Assembly (NCBI GenBank): GCA_951812925.1
Contig: OX638368.1
Location: forward strand, 80,954,909-81,018,908
Origin: Calliopum simillimum
Taxonomy: Eukaryota; Arthropoda; Insecta; Diptera; Lauxaniidae
Reading direction: 5' to 3'
Length of the DNA stretch: 64,000 nt
Below, one piece after another: positions 1 to 10,762 of this stretch. Below the pieces are notes generated by a model. That model ran no database searches. It was not told the DNA's origin and saw only the letters and a program-made list of their open reading frames with translations. Position numbers and translations under genes: made by a program. Each line of letters begins with the position of its first letter. Position 1 is the first letter of the stretch.

Positions 1-9
1 ACACTTTTA

Positions 10-1925
10 TAGGGCTATTCTGGCTAAGACAGCAGAAAGTCTTTCTGAATACATGTCAGAATTACTTTCTAAGATTCCCGAAGACATTCAGTATTCTGGC
101 GCAGAAATCTTTTAGAAAAAGCTCATAAATTCACCACATAAAAGCTTTCGAGGTGAACTTGTCAAATTGAGCAAACTAACATGGTTGAATTGCTCTGGTT
201 GCAGCGATAACAAATGCTGCTTCTTCTTAAACTACCAAAATGTCAAAATTCTTTGTTTTGATTATAGACTTTTGATAGATAGCAAGGCAAGATGCCGGGT
301 TACATTTTTTATTTTGACATGCAAAATAAGTTCTTCCTGCGCGCCGCCATATAATATTGTGCAGAAATTGTTGCTATATGTTTTTACACAAACTTTTCTT
401 TTCTTTTGTAACTATTAGAACAAATATTAAACCAAAATAGTTCTAATTTTGTTTTTCCCTTTATCATTATCACTCATACAAACAAAAATTTAACAACTGC
501 CAAATCTTAGGCAACAATTTTACTTTAAAAACTGTTGTTGTTTTTTTATATTTTTTTTTGCCCAAATAGGACTCTCAAAATTAATTACAACAACAGCAAC
601 AGAAAGTTCTGGTCAAACCTACTTTCGGAGATATAGCCATCGGAAGATCGGGATATAGCTTTTATGAAAACCAGTAAAAGTTCAGAATCCCTTAATGTAT
701 TTTAATAATATTGGTGTCATATGAAAGGTATTTTAACTGGCTATAAAAACGATATGCAAAAGTTTTAAATCCGAGTCATGGTTTTGGAGATATGGCGAAT
801 TTTCGAAAATTTTTACCAGTTTTTTGTTTTTAATGCACTATTTTTCCAAAAATGTCTTATTAACAAAAACGGCATATGAAAGGTAATTTAATAAGCTACA
901 ATACTGAACAAAAAATTTTCTAAATCTGCTCGTAGTTTTCGAGATATTACGATTTTTCTGAAATTTGGGCCGATTTTTTTTCCCACAGTAATTTGGCATA
1001 AGAGTAGGAGTAAGTGGGCGGCTTCGGCCGCAGCTCCGGATTTAAAACTCCCAAAAATCCAATACCGGCTTCACGGCGGTCTTCGGCCGCGAATCAGTCT
1101 ATAATATATCCATCAAATAGTTTGCTAGCAAAATTCCAAATTTCCGTTGTTGTTGTTCATGAAAATTTCTTTGGCTTACTTTTTTGTTTTCCTATAAAAA
1201 AATGTGCTAATGAAGGAAATGAGGTATAAATTGCATATTAAATCAAATGAAATTGATTAGGATTTCATAATTTGTTACAAAAACTATAAGTTAATAAGAC
1301 ATTTTTTGGAAAAATAGTGCTTTAAAAATAAAAAACTGGTCAAAATTTTTGAAAATACGCCATATCTCGAAAATGTTGACTCGGATTTAAAATTTTTGTA
1401 AAACAATTTTGTAGTGTGTTAAAATACCTTTCATATGCCAGCAATATTATCAAAATCCAGCCAGCTGTTCCGAACTTATATCGGTTTTTATTAAAGCTAT
1501 ATCCCGATCTTTCGATGGCTATATCTCCGAAAGTAGATCCGACCAGACATTTTTGATTATAGTTTCTTTCTTAAAATTAAAAGTTTAATAAGCCAAATTA
1601 GGTTTGAAAAGAAAATATTAACAGTCGATAATCTAACATTAAGCCCAGCTGTTTTATGATAAAAAATTATAAACAAGCAATAAAATAAAATTTTTCATAA
1701 TTCTGCACTTTTCACATAATAAAAACCTGACAGCAAGCAACTAATAGTTTTAAGATCGCTCTAAGATCTCCTACGTAGCAGGTATTAAAAGTCGTATTCA
1801 TAAAGACGGAAAAGAGCTTTCGAAATGCTGCCAGAATACCAAAACATCTTCGTTGCTACTTTCGTAGCAGTGAATACTGTGGTGAGCTGTTTGACAGCTC
1901 TAATACTGTCGCCAGAATAGCCCTA
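10..1925. mobile_element. PIF/Harbinger-like palindromic foldback element, full length
   Basis: Both ends carry a 15-bp inverted repeat, TAGGGCTATTCTGGC, and are flanked by a TTA direct repeat (7-9 and 1926-1928). A TTA/TAA target duplication is the hallmark of PIF/Harbinger elements. The inside is also palindromic: the block at about 611-690 returns inverted at about 1460-1555, with a GC-rich centre near 1010-1090. No transposase is visible; the 71-codon frame across the centre is repeat DNA. A second copy in reverse, cut short, lies at 34841-35894. It is non-autonomous by sequence; the superfamily is inferred from the TSD only. Confidence 0.7.
180..330 (+). repeat. P-like element end fragment inside the foldback
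   Basis: Starting at CATGGTTGAATTGC this segment matches the left end of the P-like element at 3523. It then passes into a stretch matching the other end of that element (compare 6020-6090 read in reverse). It looks like a very short deleted P-like copy, or a recombinant of both ends, carried within the foldback. The terminal bases of the right end are not recognisable. The reverse foldback copy has the same insert at about 35590-35713, so it predates that copy's spread. Confidence 0.5.
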
Positions 1926-1928
1926 TTA

Positions 1929-2640
1929 ATCTCTTAAGAAAAGATTTCAACGGGTGCACATCGTGCGGAAATGAAAATGGCTTGGAAATTCGATTGGTTT
2001 TTACTCAAAAACGGATGGTTAATGATTTTGGTTTTTGCTGAAGCTTAATCGGAGCTTGGAGAGAACTTTTTAATTTTATGACTGGGACAAAATCAATTTA
2101 CTGAAACCTGATTGTTATTATTTTTATCAAAGACTCTTATTTTTAATTTAAAAAAAAAAATTCTATAAAAAAATTTAATAAATGGCCAAAGCCCATTTTT
2201 TGGTGATAAAGTGGGTTTGGAAATGACAAATTGTTACTGTGGACCCATTTAAATAAATTTATGGTGTATATTTTTATGTTTCCATTATTTTTTATTAATT
2301 TATTTCTGTTATTTCCATCAGCATATCAATTTCTATCATAAATATTGTATCCGCTGTTGCTTTGTTTCCTCTTTGGCGTACAAAGCAACACTAAATATTG
2401 ACAATTTATTGAACATGTAAGCACTAACTCGGTTTGACAAATTGATGACCAGATTGATGGCTACACTGATAATGTAAAAGGGGCTATTAAGACATGGTTC
2501 ACACGACAGACCAAAGAGTCTGGCGACACACGAGAGATTAGCTATCGGCCGATTCAAAAATCTCATTCTCAAAAAGGACTGAAACGATCGCAACCCGACT
2601 AAAAACTGGTCTAAAGGTCAACTCGCCATTGCTGCATATA
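1929..2640. other. AT-rich DNA without a recognisable gene
   Basis: No coding sequence, RNA gene or clear element end is seen. From about 2490 onward the composition changes and short words shared with 6350-6500 appear (a GGT-CACAC start and GCGAC/CGAC words), which suggests an old eroded repeat. The longest minus-strand frame (85 codons) shows no family features. Confidence 0.5.
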
Positions 2641-3150
2641 CAAGCGCCCACAAGACAGAATATATATATGATATAGACTATCGTCAGTTTTGCTCAAATT
2701 TTCTCTTGTTTGCGTGTGTGGCCGCTATTTTTCGTAAGTAATCAGTCAACCACAAAATGGTTTATGGCTGAGTCACAGTCAGCGGCCATATTTGTCTGAC
2801 GAACATGATCGCTAGTGTGTACCTCCTATAATATTACGGTTTCCCCTTATAATTCAACTAACGTCAAAGTGAGCAACCTTAAAGTCGGTACAGAGTATTG
2901 TTCAAAATGGTTTGTGGTTGAATGACAGCCAGCGGCCATATTTGAGTGACAAACATGATCGCTAGTGTGTACCTTCTATAACGAACTTGATCGCTCGATA
3001 CAGACCATCGATCAAGTACGTCAGTTTTTCTTAAATTTTTCATGCTTGCATGCGTGGCCTCCGTTTTTCAACAGTCATCAGTCAACCACAAAATGGTTGT
3101 GCAGCCATATTTGGCTGACGAACATGATCGCTAGTGTATCATCTTAATAA
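2640..3150 (+). repeat. degenerate tandem repeat, about three copies
   Basis: A block containing AACCACAAAATGG, a GCGGCCATATTT word and GAACATGATCGCTAGTGT occurs at about 2700-2830, 2900-2975 and 3045-3140. The first and third copies also share the upstream TGTGGCC-TTTTTC stretch, so the unit is around 120-150 bp with unequal decay. No coding sense is seen. It may be the internal part of an old foldback. Confidence 0.6.
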
Positions 3151-3514
3151 TGTCAGTGTCATTCAAAAGGTATTTTAACAGGCTAAAAACCTTGATTATT
3201 ACACCAGGACTCGACATGCAATTATTTATGTTATCATTTAAATCATAATTATTTTTTTATGTCAAAATTGGTGAGATTTGATGTTATGAAATTTTCATTT
3301 CATAACATTTTGGTGTCTCCACTAGATATTTTGACCTGAAGTATTGCATGATTTATTGCGGGGAGTAACTAAATCCAAATCTGAGAACCATTATATTAAT
3401 TTTTTTTTAAAATTGAAATCTGGGTAAATGCTAAATTTTCATAAAAAAAAAAAATTTTTAAAAAAAATCTTGCTCAAGTTTTAGAAAATATTCAATATCT
3501 TGAACAAAGAGCTT
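3151..3514. other. AT-rich spacer, target of the P-like insertion
   Basis: Nothing coding is seen. The sequence up to 3522 and that after 6123 read on from one another once the P-like element is removed, and this joined stretch looks like the eroded arm of another palindromic repeat. Confidence 0.4.
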
Positions 3515-3700
3515 AAATTTAGCATGGTTGAATTACCCTGGTTGCAATGATGACAAATGATGCTTCTTCTCCTAATTTCTTTAAACTACGAAAATGTCAA
3601 AATAAGTAACCAAAACAAAACAAAAATTGACAATTGAAATATAAATACAAATTATTCGAACATAAACATTTTCAATTTAATTGTGTGAATATAGTTAAAA

Positions 3701-4668
3701 ATGCCATTTTCGTGCTACATTTGTCGCACGATCGCTTCAAAAGAAAATGTGTCCATGTTTTGTGTTTCTGACAATGAATTTAGGCGTCTCCGCTGGACGC
3801 TTGAGTTCAGCAAATCTGCTCATGTTTGCCATAAGCACTTTGACCCAGAGGATTTTATTAATGGTCCTCCTGGCAACAAAAAGTGCAGACTGATGCCTGG
3901 AGCTAAGCTAAAACGACTCTTAGCTCGTTATTCAAAATCGGTTTCTAGCAGTAATTCGTGTGGTAAAACTTGTTCTTAAAGTTAGAAAACAGTTTTGTTT
4001 TTAGCACTTAAGCAGTAAACTTGTTGATTTTCAGAGTATGCTAATACTAATGGAATTGGTCAACCATTGGTTGATCTCCAAAACCTACCTGTACAGTTCA
4101 ACAGATGCAATGTATCTGGTAAGGTTAATGTACTATAATAAATTTTTTTATAAGATTAAAATTTCTTTTTAATCTGTTACAGTGAACATGTACCAAAACT
4201 TGTTGGGCATTCAAGAGTTACACATAGCTCTAGTAGCGAACGCTTCCGAATTACCAGTAACACATGCCGAGCTTGGAACCCAAACTGAGTATGAATGATT
4301 CCTGTTTATAAAACATTACATACGTAACAGGATCGCGTTTGCCTTTTGCATATTCTATTTTTTTAAACTTTTTTTCCTTAGAGTACTAATTTTTAAACAC
4401 GTATTTATAGTTTGCAGTTGTCAGAGATAATCAACCTGAAAAAACATATTAAAAAACTGGAAGCAGAGCTCAATGATGCGAAAAAGAAGCTTGCTGATAA
4501 GACCCAAGAAACGGTTGCCCTTGAAGAAAGCTTCAAACATATTTTTACAAAAGGACAAATTCAAAGGTTGAAGTACGTAACTTCAATTTTAATGTGGTGT
4601 TATTTTAAATATTTTCAATATTTTTCAGATATCCAAATATTTACAAAAACTGGTCGTGGGTTTGTTAA
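3701..4668 (+). CDS. THAP-domain/coiled-coil protein, P-transposase N-terminus-like (5 exons)
   Basis: Exons 3701-3962, 4035-4118, 4183-4288, 4411-4572 and 4629-4668 join in frame at GT/AG sites (introns 56-122 bp) to give 217 residues; the stop is TAA at 4666-4668. The N-terminus is a THAP zinc finger: C5, C8, C43 and H46 form the C2CH set, W32 is the conserved tryptophan, and a proline (P66) sits where the AVPTIF box ends. Residues about 153-190 form a lysine/glutamate-rich coiled coil, followed by a FTKGQI-QRLK motif and a K-P-N-W-W stretch like those after the leucine zipper of P-family transposases. The reading frame then ends, before any catalytic domain. In P elements such truncated proteins act as transposition repressors; this role is inferred here. 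It could also be a domesticated gene. An AATAAA follows at 4707. The start is the first ATG of the THAP frame. Confidence 0.8.
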
Positions 4669-4712
4669 TCTAACTGTATAATTTTGTATATTTATCGTGC
4701 TGTGCAAATAAA

Positions 4713-5339
4713 TGTGGTTTTTTGGACATAATTTCTTTTTCCACAATAATTTAATTCTTTTTATTTCCACTGAGCTATCGAGAGTATCGAAAGATATTGA
4801 AAAAATTCGGGACTGTGAATAAAAACACCAAATTATTATACTTATATGAATCCATAATTAAAAAGTGTTCATTAGTTACTTATTAGTAAGGTTCTGATTT
4901 TATTATGAAATTTGTTTCATTTTGAGTTATTGTCGTTTTTGATAGTTGTTGTGTTTTCATCATTTAAGAGCAACATTAGCGACTCCAAATTAACCATTTC
5001 GCTTTGCATTGATTCTTTTGTGCCCCAATGCCTTTTGCTGTTAGTAGCGAAACAATTTCAGTAGTTGAAAAATTTAAAGTTTCTGATATCAATGGGAGGG
5101 ATTTTTTTTCTTTTGCTGTCATTGCTTTCGTCACAAATTGATCCGAGAGTGTTTGTTGTTTTGCTGGAAATAAAAATTGATTAGCTCTTCAGGTTCTGGT
5201 GGTTCACCGATGGGTGCATGTGGGCTTAATGTTATATGGGTACCTTCGTATGCTGACCAATAGCAGCTGATGCTGGTGTTTCAACTGAACTGCGGTGACG
5301 TTTGGATTTTGATTTACTTTCATCATGTTTACGTTTTCC
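4713..5339. other. P-like element interior without a recognised gene
   Basis: This AT-rich stretch between the THAP gene and the right part of the element shows no family motif. On the minus strand about 5170-5400 has overlapping short frames, but part of the longest one is read from the dispersed repeat that starts near 5340, so I do not call a gene. Confidence 0.45.
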
Positions 5340-5560
5340 TTTTTTTTGCATAAAATTGCGTTTTGAATATATTTTTTGTATGGGCGGTAAGGGTGTCCGT
5401 TGAGCAATTTCGCTCATTTTCAATCCCGCGAGCTAACTTTGAAGACGGAGGCAGTGTACCAAACTTCATTGAATTATCTTGCTTAGTTTTTCCGTAAAAA
5501 ATATTTCCGCCTGCCAGCCAGACAGAGAATATATTTAAAAGTGAATATACCCTGGGTGTA
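5340..5560 (-). repeat. dispersed repeat shared with 59430-59760
   Basis: Read in reverse, this block matches 59430-59760: the CCCATACAAAAA-TATATTCAAAA stretch, the GTGTACC-AATTTCAT stretch, the GCCAGCC tract and the ACCCTGGGTGTAGGG end all recur. It is a noncoding repeat inserted into or captured by the P-like element. Confidence 0.65.
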
Positions 5561-5565
5561 GGGAA

Positions 5566-5935
5566 TTAAAAGCATAATAGCTCAAAATCACATACAAAAA
5601 ACTTAAAACGCATGTTACGAGTTTCACTTTCTGTTGTAAAAAAATAGTTGCCGCTAAAGTAAACTTGGTCCAATTGTTGGTGAAGCAAAATTGGGTCTTG
5701 ATGTACGTTTCCTGGTGCTGGTGTGGGTGTAATCGCTGCAGGAGCTAGTGATACAGCTATTGGTGAACTAGGAATATCAAGATGCAGAAAGTGATGTCGC
5801 TGAAGATGACAATAATAATGCTTGGCGGCACATTTCGCTGGTTTTCGGAAAGTGTTTCCTATCCATTTCCATTTGCGCAGCTAAATAGAAAACAATAATT
5901 TAGGAGTTATTTACGATGATAAACAAAAACCTTAC
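5566..5935 (-). other. candidate last exon and intron, unrecognised
   Basis: On the minus strand 5880 to 5566 is open for 105 codons to a TAA. It is preceded by a 55-bp segment (5881-5935) with GTAAGG at its 5' end and TTTAG at its 3' end, that is, a short fly-type intron. Splicing joins it in frame to an open stretch reaching back to about 6030, but I see no ATG there. The predicted peptide has a C/H-rich start and a Pro/Ala-rich middle and matches nothing I know. The same segment occurs at 21680-21954 and about 38690-38960 with an 11-bp deletion that breaks the frame. It may be a remnant of a P-family 3' exon, a captured gene end, or chance. Confidence 0.3.
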
Positions 5936-6123
5936 GTGCTTTTCTGCTTTCCTGAATATTAAAATTCTAAAAATGTTGGAACCAATTGAATTAAAAATTT
6001 TCAAATGACTTCTTTCTTTGTTTTGATTCTAGTCATTTGACAGATAGGAAGGCAAGATGCAGGGTTCCATTTTTTTATTTTGACAGCTTGCCATAACCAT
6101 TGTTATTGACCCATGAAATTTAG

Positions 6124-6670
6124 ATGTTCTTAATGCCAATATTGTAGCTTGTTAAAATATCATTCAGGAAGCATCAACATTTTTAAAATCCATTTAGGGG
6201 TTCCCATAATCCAAATATCCCATATCTCCAAAAATATATCAAAGCGACCCGTTTTTGTAAGAAAAAAAATTTATTTTTGAACAATCCCCGCGCCTTAAAA
6301 GAACCATTCCCGTCAATTTTTCAAACAATCTGCGAGTAATCGGCCAACTAATGGTCCACACAAAATTTGGCAATAACAATCCCGTTGCAGACTAAACAGT
6401 TACCCGACTTTATGACAAATGTGATTTTGCGCCGCGCGAGCGACTAAGGTGTTTCTGACACGAGCGAAACTTTTTTGTTAGTCGCGCGTAATCGTCAATC
6501 TAAAAACATTAAAATTGTGCCTAAAAACATTTACTTCCAAAATATTTCCAACTGTTTTGTTAATCTTTCGTAGACGATAGAGAAACTAGTTCGAGTTGTG
6601 CGCAAAAATTAATATTTATGGAGTTTACGGGTAAAGTAAAGTACAAAAGGACAATACCAGGAATCGTCCA
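6124..6670. other. non-coding stretch before gypsy C
   Basis: The left part continues the repeat interrupted by the P-like element. From about 6350 there is a GC-richer segment with repeated GCGCG and GCGAC words, then AT-rich DNA leading into the gypsy C remnant. No LTR pair could be matched here. Confidence 0.35.
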
Positions 6671-9650
6671 TTGATGCAACACAAAGACTTTCATTGGCAA
6701 AAAGATAATGCAGATGGTTTTGCTGTATGGACAGCTCTAGTGTCCAAACATATGAGTCGGGAAATGAAAGATAAAACGTTACGAATTTCAGACGACCTCT
6801 ACTCTAAATGGGGATTCCCTAACTGTATTGAAAAATCTGATTTTGACACACCAAAAATGCAGGACTTGACCAAAGAAGAACAGAAACAATTTGAACTAGC
6901 TAAAAATGAATTCAGATGCTACTCTAAATATGGCTTAGGAAAAACACACTTAGAATAGCATAGTATAGATACAGGAGACGCACCTCCAAGGAAAATGTGC
7001 TATTTTCCTATTTCGCCTGCTGTTCAGAAATCAACTTATGCTGAATTAGATAGGATGCTTAGCCTTGATGTAATTGAACCTGCAGAGCAAGCTAGCTGGA
7101 ATAACAGAACTACTTTAGTGATGAAACCAGGCAAGAATAGACTATGTTTGGACGCTAGGGAATTGAATCAGGTAACACTCAAAGATGCGTATCCGCTACC
7201 AAACATTGACGGACTCTTAAGTAGGCTCGGTGACCCGGTCTTTATTTCGGCAGTGGATTTGAAAGATGCATTCTGGCAAATCCCGCTTGAAAAGTCGAGT
7301 AGGCCGAAAACAGCATTTACCGTTCAAGGAAGGGACACATTACCAATTTAAGGTAATGCCCTTCGGCCTTTGTAATGTCGCTCAAAGACTCTGTATGCTC
7401 ATGGATAAAATCATACCATCTCAACTTAAAGACCGTGTATTTATGTACTTAAATGATCTGTTGATTGTTTCCCCTGATTTCAAAACCCATTGCGAAAGTT
7501 TAAAGGTAGTTGGTCAAAGATCATATACAGGCTTAACCATAAATATCCAAAAATCTATATTTTGTTTCACTGAGCTGAAGTATTTGGGATATCTTGTTGG
7601 TGGCGGCAAATTAAAGACAGATACTAGCAAAATTGGGGCCATAGTTCGGATAATCACACCTAAAAACGTGAAACAAGTTAGGCGATTTTTAGGTACCACT
7701 GGTTGGTACCGAAGGTTTATCTCGAACTATGCAACCCTCAGCGCACCAATAACAGATACCCAAAAGAAATCAGCGAAGTTTCAATTTACTACCGAAGCCA
7801 AGGCAGCATTTGGAAAATTAAAAGCAGCTCTCGTTTTAAGCCCTGTTTTAGTCAGCCCAAATTTTGATAAGAGATTTATGTTCAGTGTGACGCGTCTGAT
7901 GTAGACATTTTCAAGAAGATGAAACTGGAGAAGAGCATCCAATGGAATATTTCTCTCAGAAATTGAATGCTGCTCAGAAGAATTATTCAGTTACTGAAAA
8001 AGAATGCTTAGCAGTGATTGCCGTAATCACCAAATTCAGAGGATACATTGAACTAATGCCATTTACAGTGATCACTGATCACTCTAGTTTAAAATGGCTA
8101 ATGAAACAAAAGGACTTAAACGGTAGACTTGCGCGGTGGAGCTTGAAGCTTCAAGGTTTTGCATTCGATATCCACCATCGTAAAGGTTCCAAAAATATAG
8201 TCCCTGATATGCTTTCTCGGTTCGATATGGAAGAATTAGACTTGGATAGCCATAGCACAATTTAAGACGTGAACTCCGAAGCATTTACAAATGATAGATG
8301 CAAAACGTTGATTCAAACTATCGAAGAAAACAGTGACAGATTGCCTGATATGAAAGTTATCGATGGTTTTGTCTATAAGCGTACGAATTTTTACGATGGT
8401 GATCAGATCAATGAAGATCATTCATGGAAACTATGGATCCCTGACGAACTTACAAAAAATATTGTGAAGTATTCCCATACCTCAGATGCAGCCGTACATG
8501 GAGGGATAGCGAAGACTTTAGCCAGAATTCGAGAGTATTTTTACTGGACAGGCAAGTGCACCCAAGTTTGTGATTTTATTAGAATATGTGAAGTCTGTAA
8601 ATAATGTAAATCGACTAATCAGATCCTTCGCCCTACCATGGGTGCTGAAGTTGTAACAGTGAGAGCATTTCAAAAATTGTATATAGACTTCTTGGAGCCA
8701 TATACTAGGTCAAAAAGTGGCACTTCTTTTATTTTCATTGCTTTGGACCACCAGACTTCCGAAGTGTCAGCAAAAGCTGTAGTACATTTTTTAACCAACG
8801 AGGTCTTTCATAAGTTTGGAGTTGACAGTGATCAAGTGGAATGGGACCAAAATCTGTCGAACATCGAATGTGCTTCAAGGTCATCAGTGCACTCATCTAT
8901 AGGCGTTACACCATATTTTGCACTTTAAGGCAGTAACATGATAGCTCACATAAGTGCATACCATATTGCTCGCAAACTTATTGTTTTTGTAGACACCGAA
9001 GCAAACATTATCACGAAGTCTCAAAGGCTAGAACTCATTAGAACCGGGTCAAGAAGTATGTATACTAGGCCGGGTCAATTTGTTCGGGATGCAAAAAATT
9101 TGCAAAGAGTATAGCAACAAAAAAATCTATGGAATATTCTAAAAAACTTTGCCCAAGAAACCATGGGTCTAAAATCAATATCGAGCCGCCGTAAATTGCG
9201 TTGAAGTTTTGTATGTAGTTCTTTAAAATACAATAAGAAAAAGAAAAATTCAAATTTTTTTTTACTTGTTTCATATAAAATTATTCAAAGTATTTGAATT
9301 TTTTGTTTTTTTTATTGAATTTTAAAGTACTACATACAAAACTTCAACGCAATTTACGGCGGCTCGATATTGATTTTAGGCCCATGGTTTCTTGGGCAAA
9401 GTTTCTTAGAATTTTTCGTAGATTGTTTTGTTGCTATACTATTTGCCGCAAAAAAATTTTACCCTGCCTAATGTATACCGAAAAAATTTTATTCAAAGCG
9501 ATTTTTCTACGGGTATTAATTCTAACCTTTGTCGTCCTTGGTAAAAATGTCGCATCCCGGCTCGCGTTGGGAAAACATGTATGAAGTAGAAAGTATTCAG
9601 GGAAAGCGAGTAGAAGTCATACATGCGCAACACCTAAAGCAATAGAATTT
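6671..9650 (+). pseudogene. gypsy-type LTR retroelement C, decayed pol
   Basis: The order linker (6671-6958), reverse transcriptase (6995-7904), RNase H (7942-8265), integrase zinc-finger region (8269-8604) and integrase core/C-terminus (8638-8928, 9479-9650) is that of Ty3/gypsy pol. The RT has the LDAREL, AVDLKDAFWQ and MPFGLCN motifs, but its active site reads YLND instead of Y-DD, so it is dead. RNase H keeps EKECLAV and TDHSSLKWL; the integrase keeps the H-H-C-C finger ending in CEVCK. Most of the catalytic core between about 8830 and 8850 has been lost, and several frameshifts and stops occur. No gag or LTRs were recognised. A hAT-type MITE interrupts the integrase C-terminal part. Related debris lies at 22849-23158 and 24195-24645. 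Confidence 0.85.
9066..9470. mobile_element. hAT-type palindromic MITE, 8-bp TSD ATGTATAC
   Basis: Perfect 8-bp repeats ATGTATAC at 9058-9065 and 9471-9478 flank a 405-bp element. Its ends, TAGGCCGGGTCAA and TTTACCCTGCCTA, are inverted. The whole element folds back: 9105-9220 returns inverted at 9320-9440. The TSD fits the hAT target pattern nTnnnnAn. Removing it restores the gypsy C integrase sequence. Confidence 0.8.
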
Positions 9651-10235
9651 TGACACACGGATTTCAGTGTTCATAATGCTTTGGTTAAGAAAAATAAATA
9701 TCTAGGCCTTTCAATTACAAATTATTTCAAAAGGTCATACAAATAAATACGCAACCATAATAATACTAACGCAACCTTATGCATTGGCTATACTCTGCAT
9801 GCGTTACGTACTTCACAATGTTGATGACCTACTAATTTTACTCAATAGTAGGGTCTCGTTTTATACACTTGGTACATCTGAGCATATCATACAATCAGAT
9901 AGTACAAAAGAATCATATACTTATATCAAAAAAAAAAAAAAAAAAATTTATTTTGAATCTAAGAAAACACGGCTAAAACGTAATAAATACACAAAATGAT
10001 AGGCTAGACTGTCGAGTGCGATGTGTGGTAGCCTATGAGTAAACAAACACAAGCATAGGTATGGTGAGCACTATGGTCGTGCTCGTATGTCGCGTCGGAT
10101 TGATAGTTGTTCGTAAGATGAACGAGTTTTAAGTTTTTGACACTTGGTAGATAGCCCTTAATCTCATAAACTTAACAACATTCGAACTTAAGCATTATCA
10201 AGCATTTTAAATATCAAATAAAATTTAATAACTTA
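9651..10235. other. gypsy C 3' flank and A-rich tract
   Basis: No gene is seen. There is a long A run at about 9929-9947. Around 10150-10235 and again after 10763 the sequence could belong to a long-terminal repeat or leader of an old element, since it is continuous across the MITE, but I cannot match a partner. Confidence 0.35.
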
Positions 10236-10762
10236 TACCCTTTTCACAATGGCATCGAAAACGGCTCGTTTTTCATATTATTCGTTTTTGAGGCCAAAAC
10301 CAGTCAAAAACGGCTGGTTTTCCATACAAATTAAATGTCAAACGAAAACATCTCAGAAGCTGTTTTCTACAAAAACGAGCCAAACTGTCATTGAAAACAG
10401 CTGCAATTGTGAATAAATGTAGTAAATTGTGAATGAATGTAGTAAACTGTGAATTTTCACATGTCACATTTGACATTATTTATTTCAATTTGAAAAAAAA
10501 AAATCAAAACGAAATTGAAATAAATAAATAATTATATAATAAATAAAGCAACTAAGACTTTAGCTAAAACATCCATTTTTTGTGATTTTTTTACTAGCTG
10601 TTTTCACAATTTTCAGATTGTTTTTGTAATGTAAAGCTGACATCAGCTGTTCAGCTGTCATCAATAACGAGAAGTACAAGTGTGAATGTAATTTTTAAGT
10701 ATCTCCTTTTCAAAACCAATGACGCGAAACGAGCCGTTTTCAACGCTAGTGTGAAAAGGGTA
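10236..10762. mobile_element. PIF-type MITE, TTA target duplication
   Basis: The 527-bp element has inverted ends TACCCTTTTCACA and TGTGAAAAGGGTA and is flanked by TTA on both sides (10233-10235 and 10763-10765). Inside, an ACGGCTCGTTTT word near the left returns as AAACGAGCCGTT near the right. It has no coding capacity. The superfamily rests on the TSD. Confidence 0.75.

Larger units (their letters stand above)
3523..6115 (+). mobile_element. complete P-like transposon (copy 1)
   Basis: The element is bounded by a perfect 8-bp direct repeat, AAATTTAG, at 3515-3522 and 6116-6123. Its ends are imperfect inverted repeats: CATGGTTGAATTACCCTGG on the left and CATGGGTCAATAACAATGG on the right read inward, about 17 of 22 positions alike. 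An 8-bp TSD and termini starting with CA are typical of the P superfamily, and the gene inside encodes a THAP domain, the DNA-binding module of P transposases. The element is 2593 bp. It holds the THAP gene on the left, a dispersed noncoding repeat (about 5340-5560) and, on the minus strand at the right, a 105-codon open segment. The catalytic RNase H-like and GTP-binding parts are absent, so it cannot move on its own. Relatives lie at 14535-21954 and 37571-47037. Confidence 0.85.

Noticed and set aside
1014..1229. 71-codon frame at the centre of the foldback
   Set aside because: It spans the palindrome centre and has no family features.
5232..5423. Lys/Arg-rich 63-codon minus-strand frame in the P-like element
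   Set aside because: Its first third is read from the dispersed repeat also found at 59690-59750, and no continuation splices in frame.
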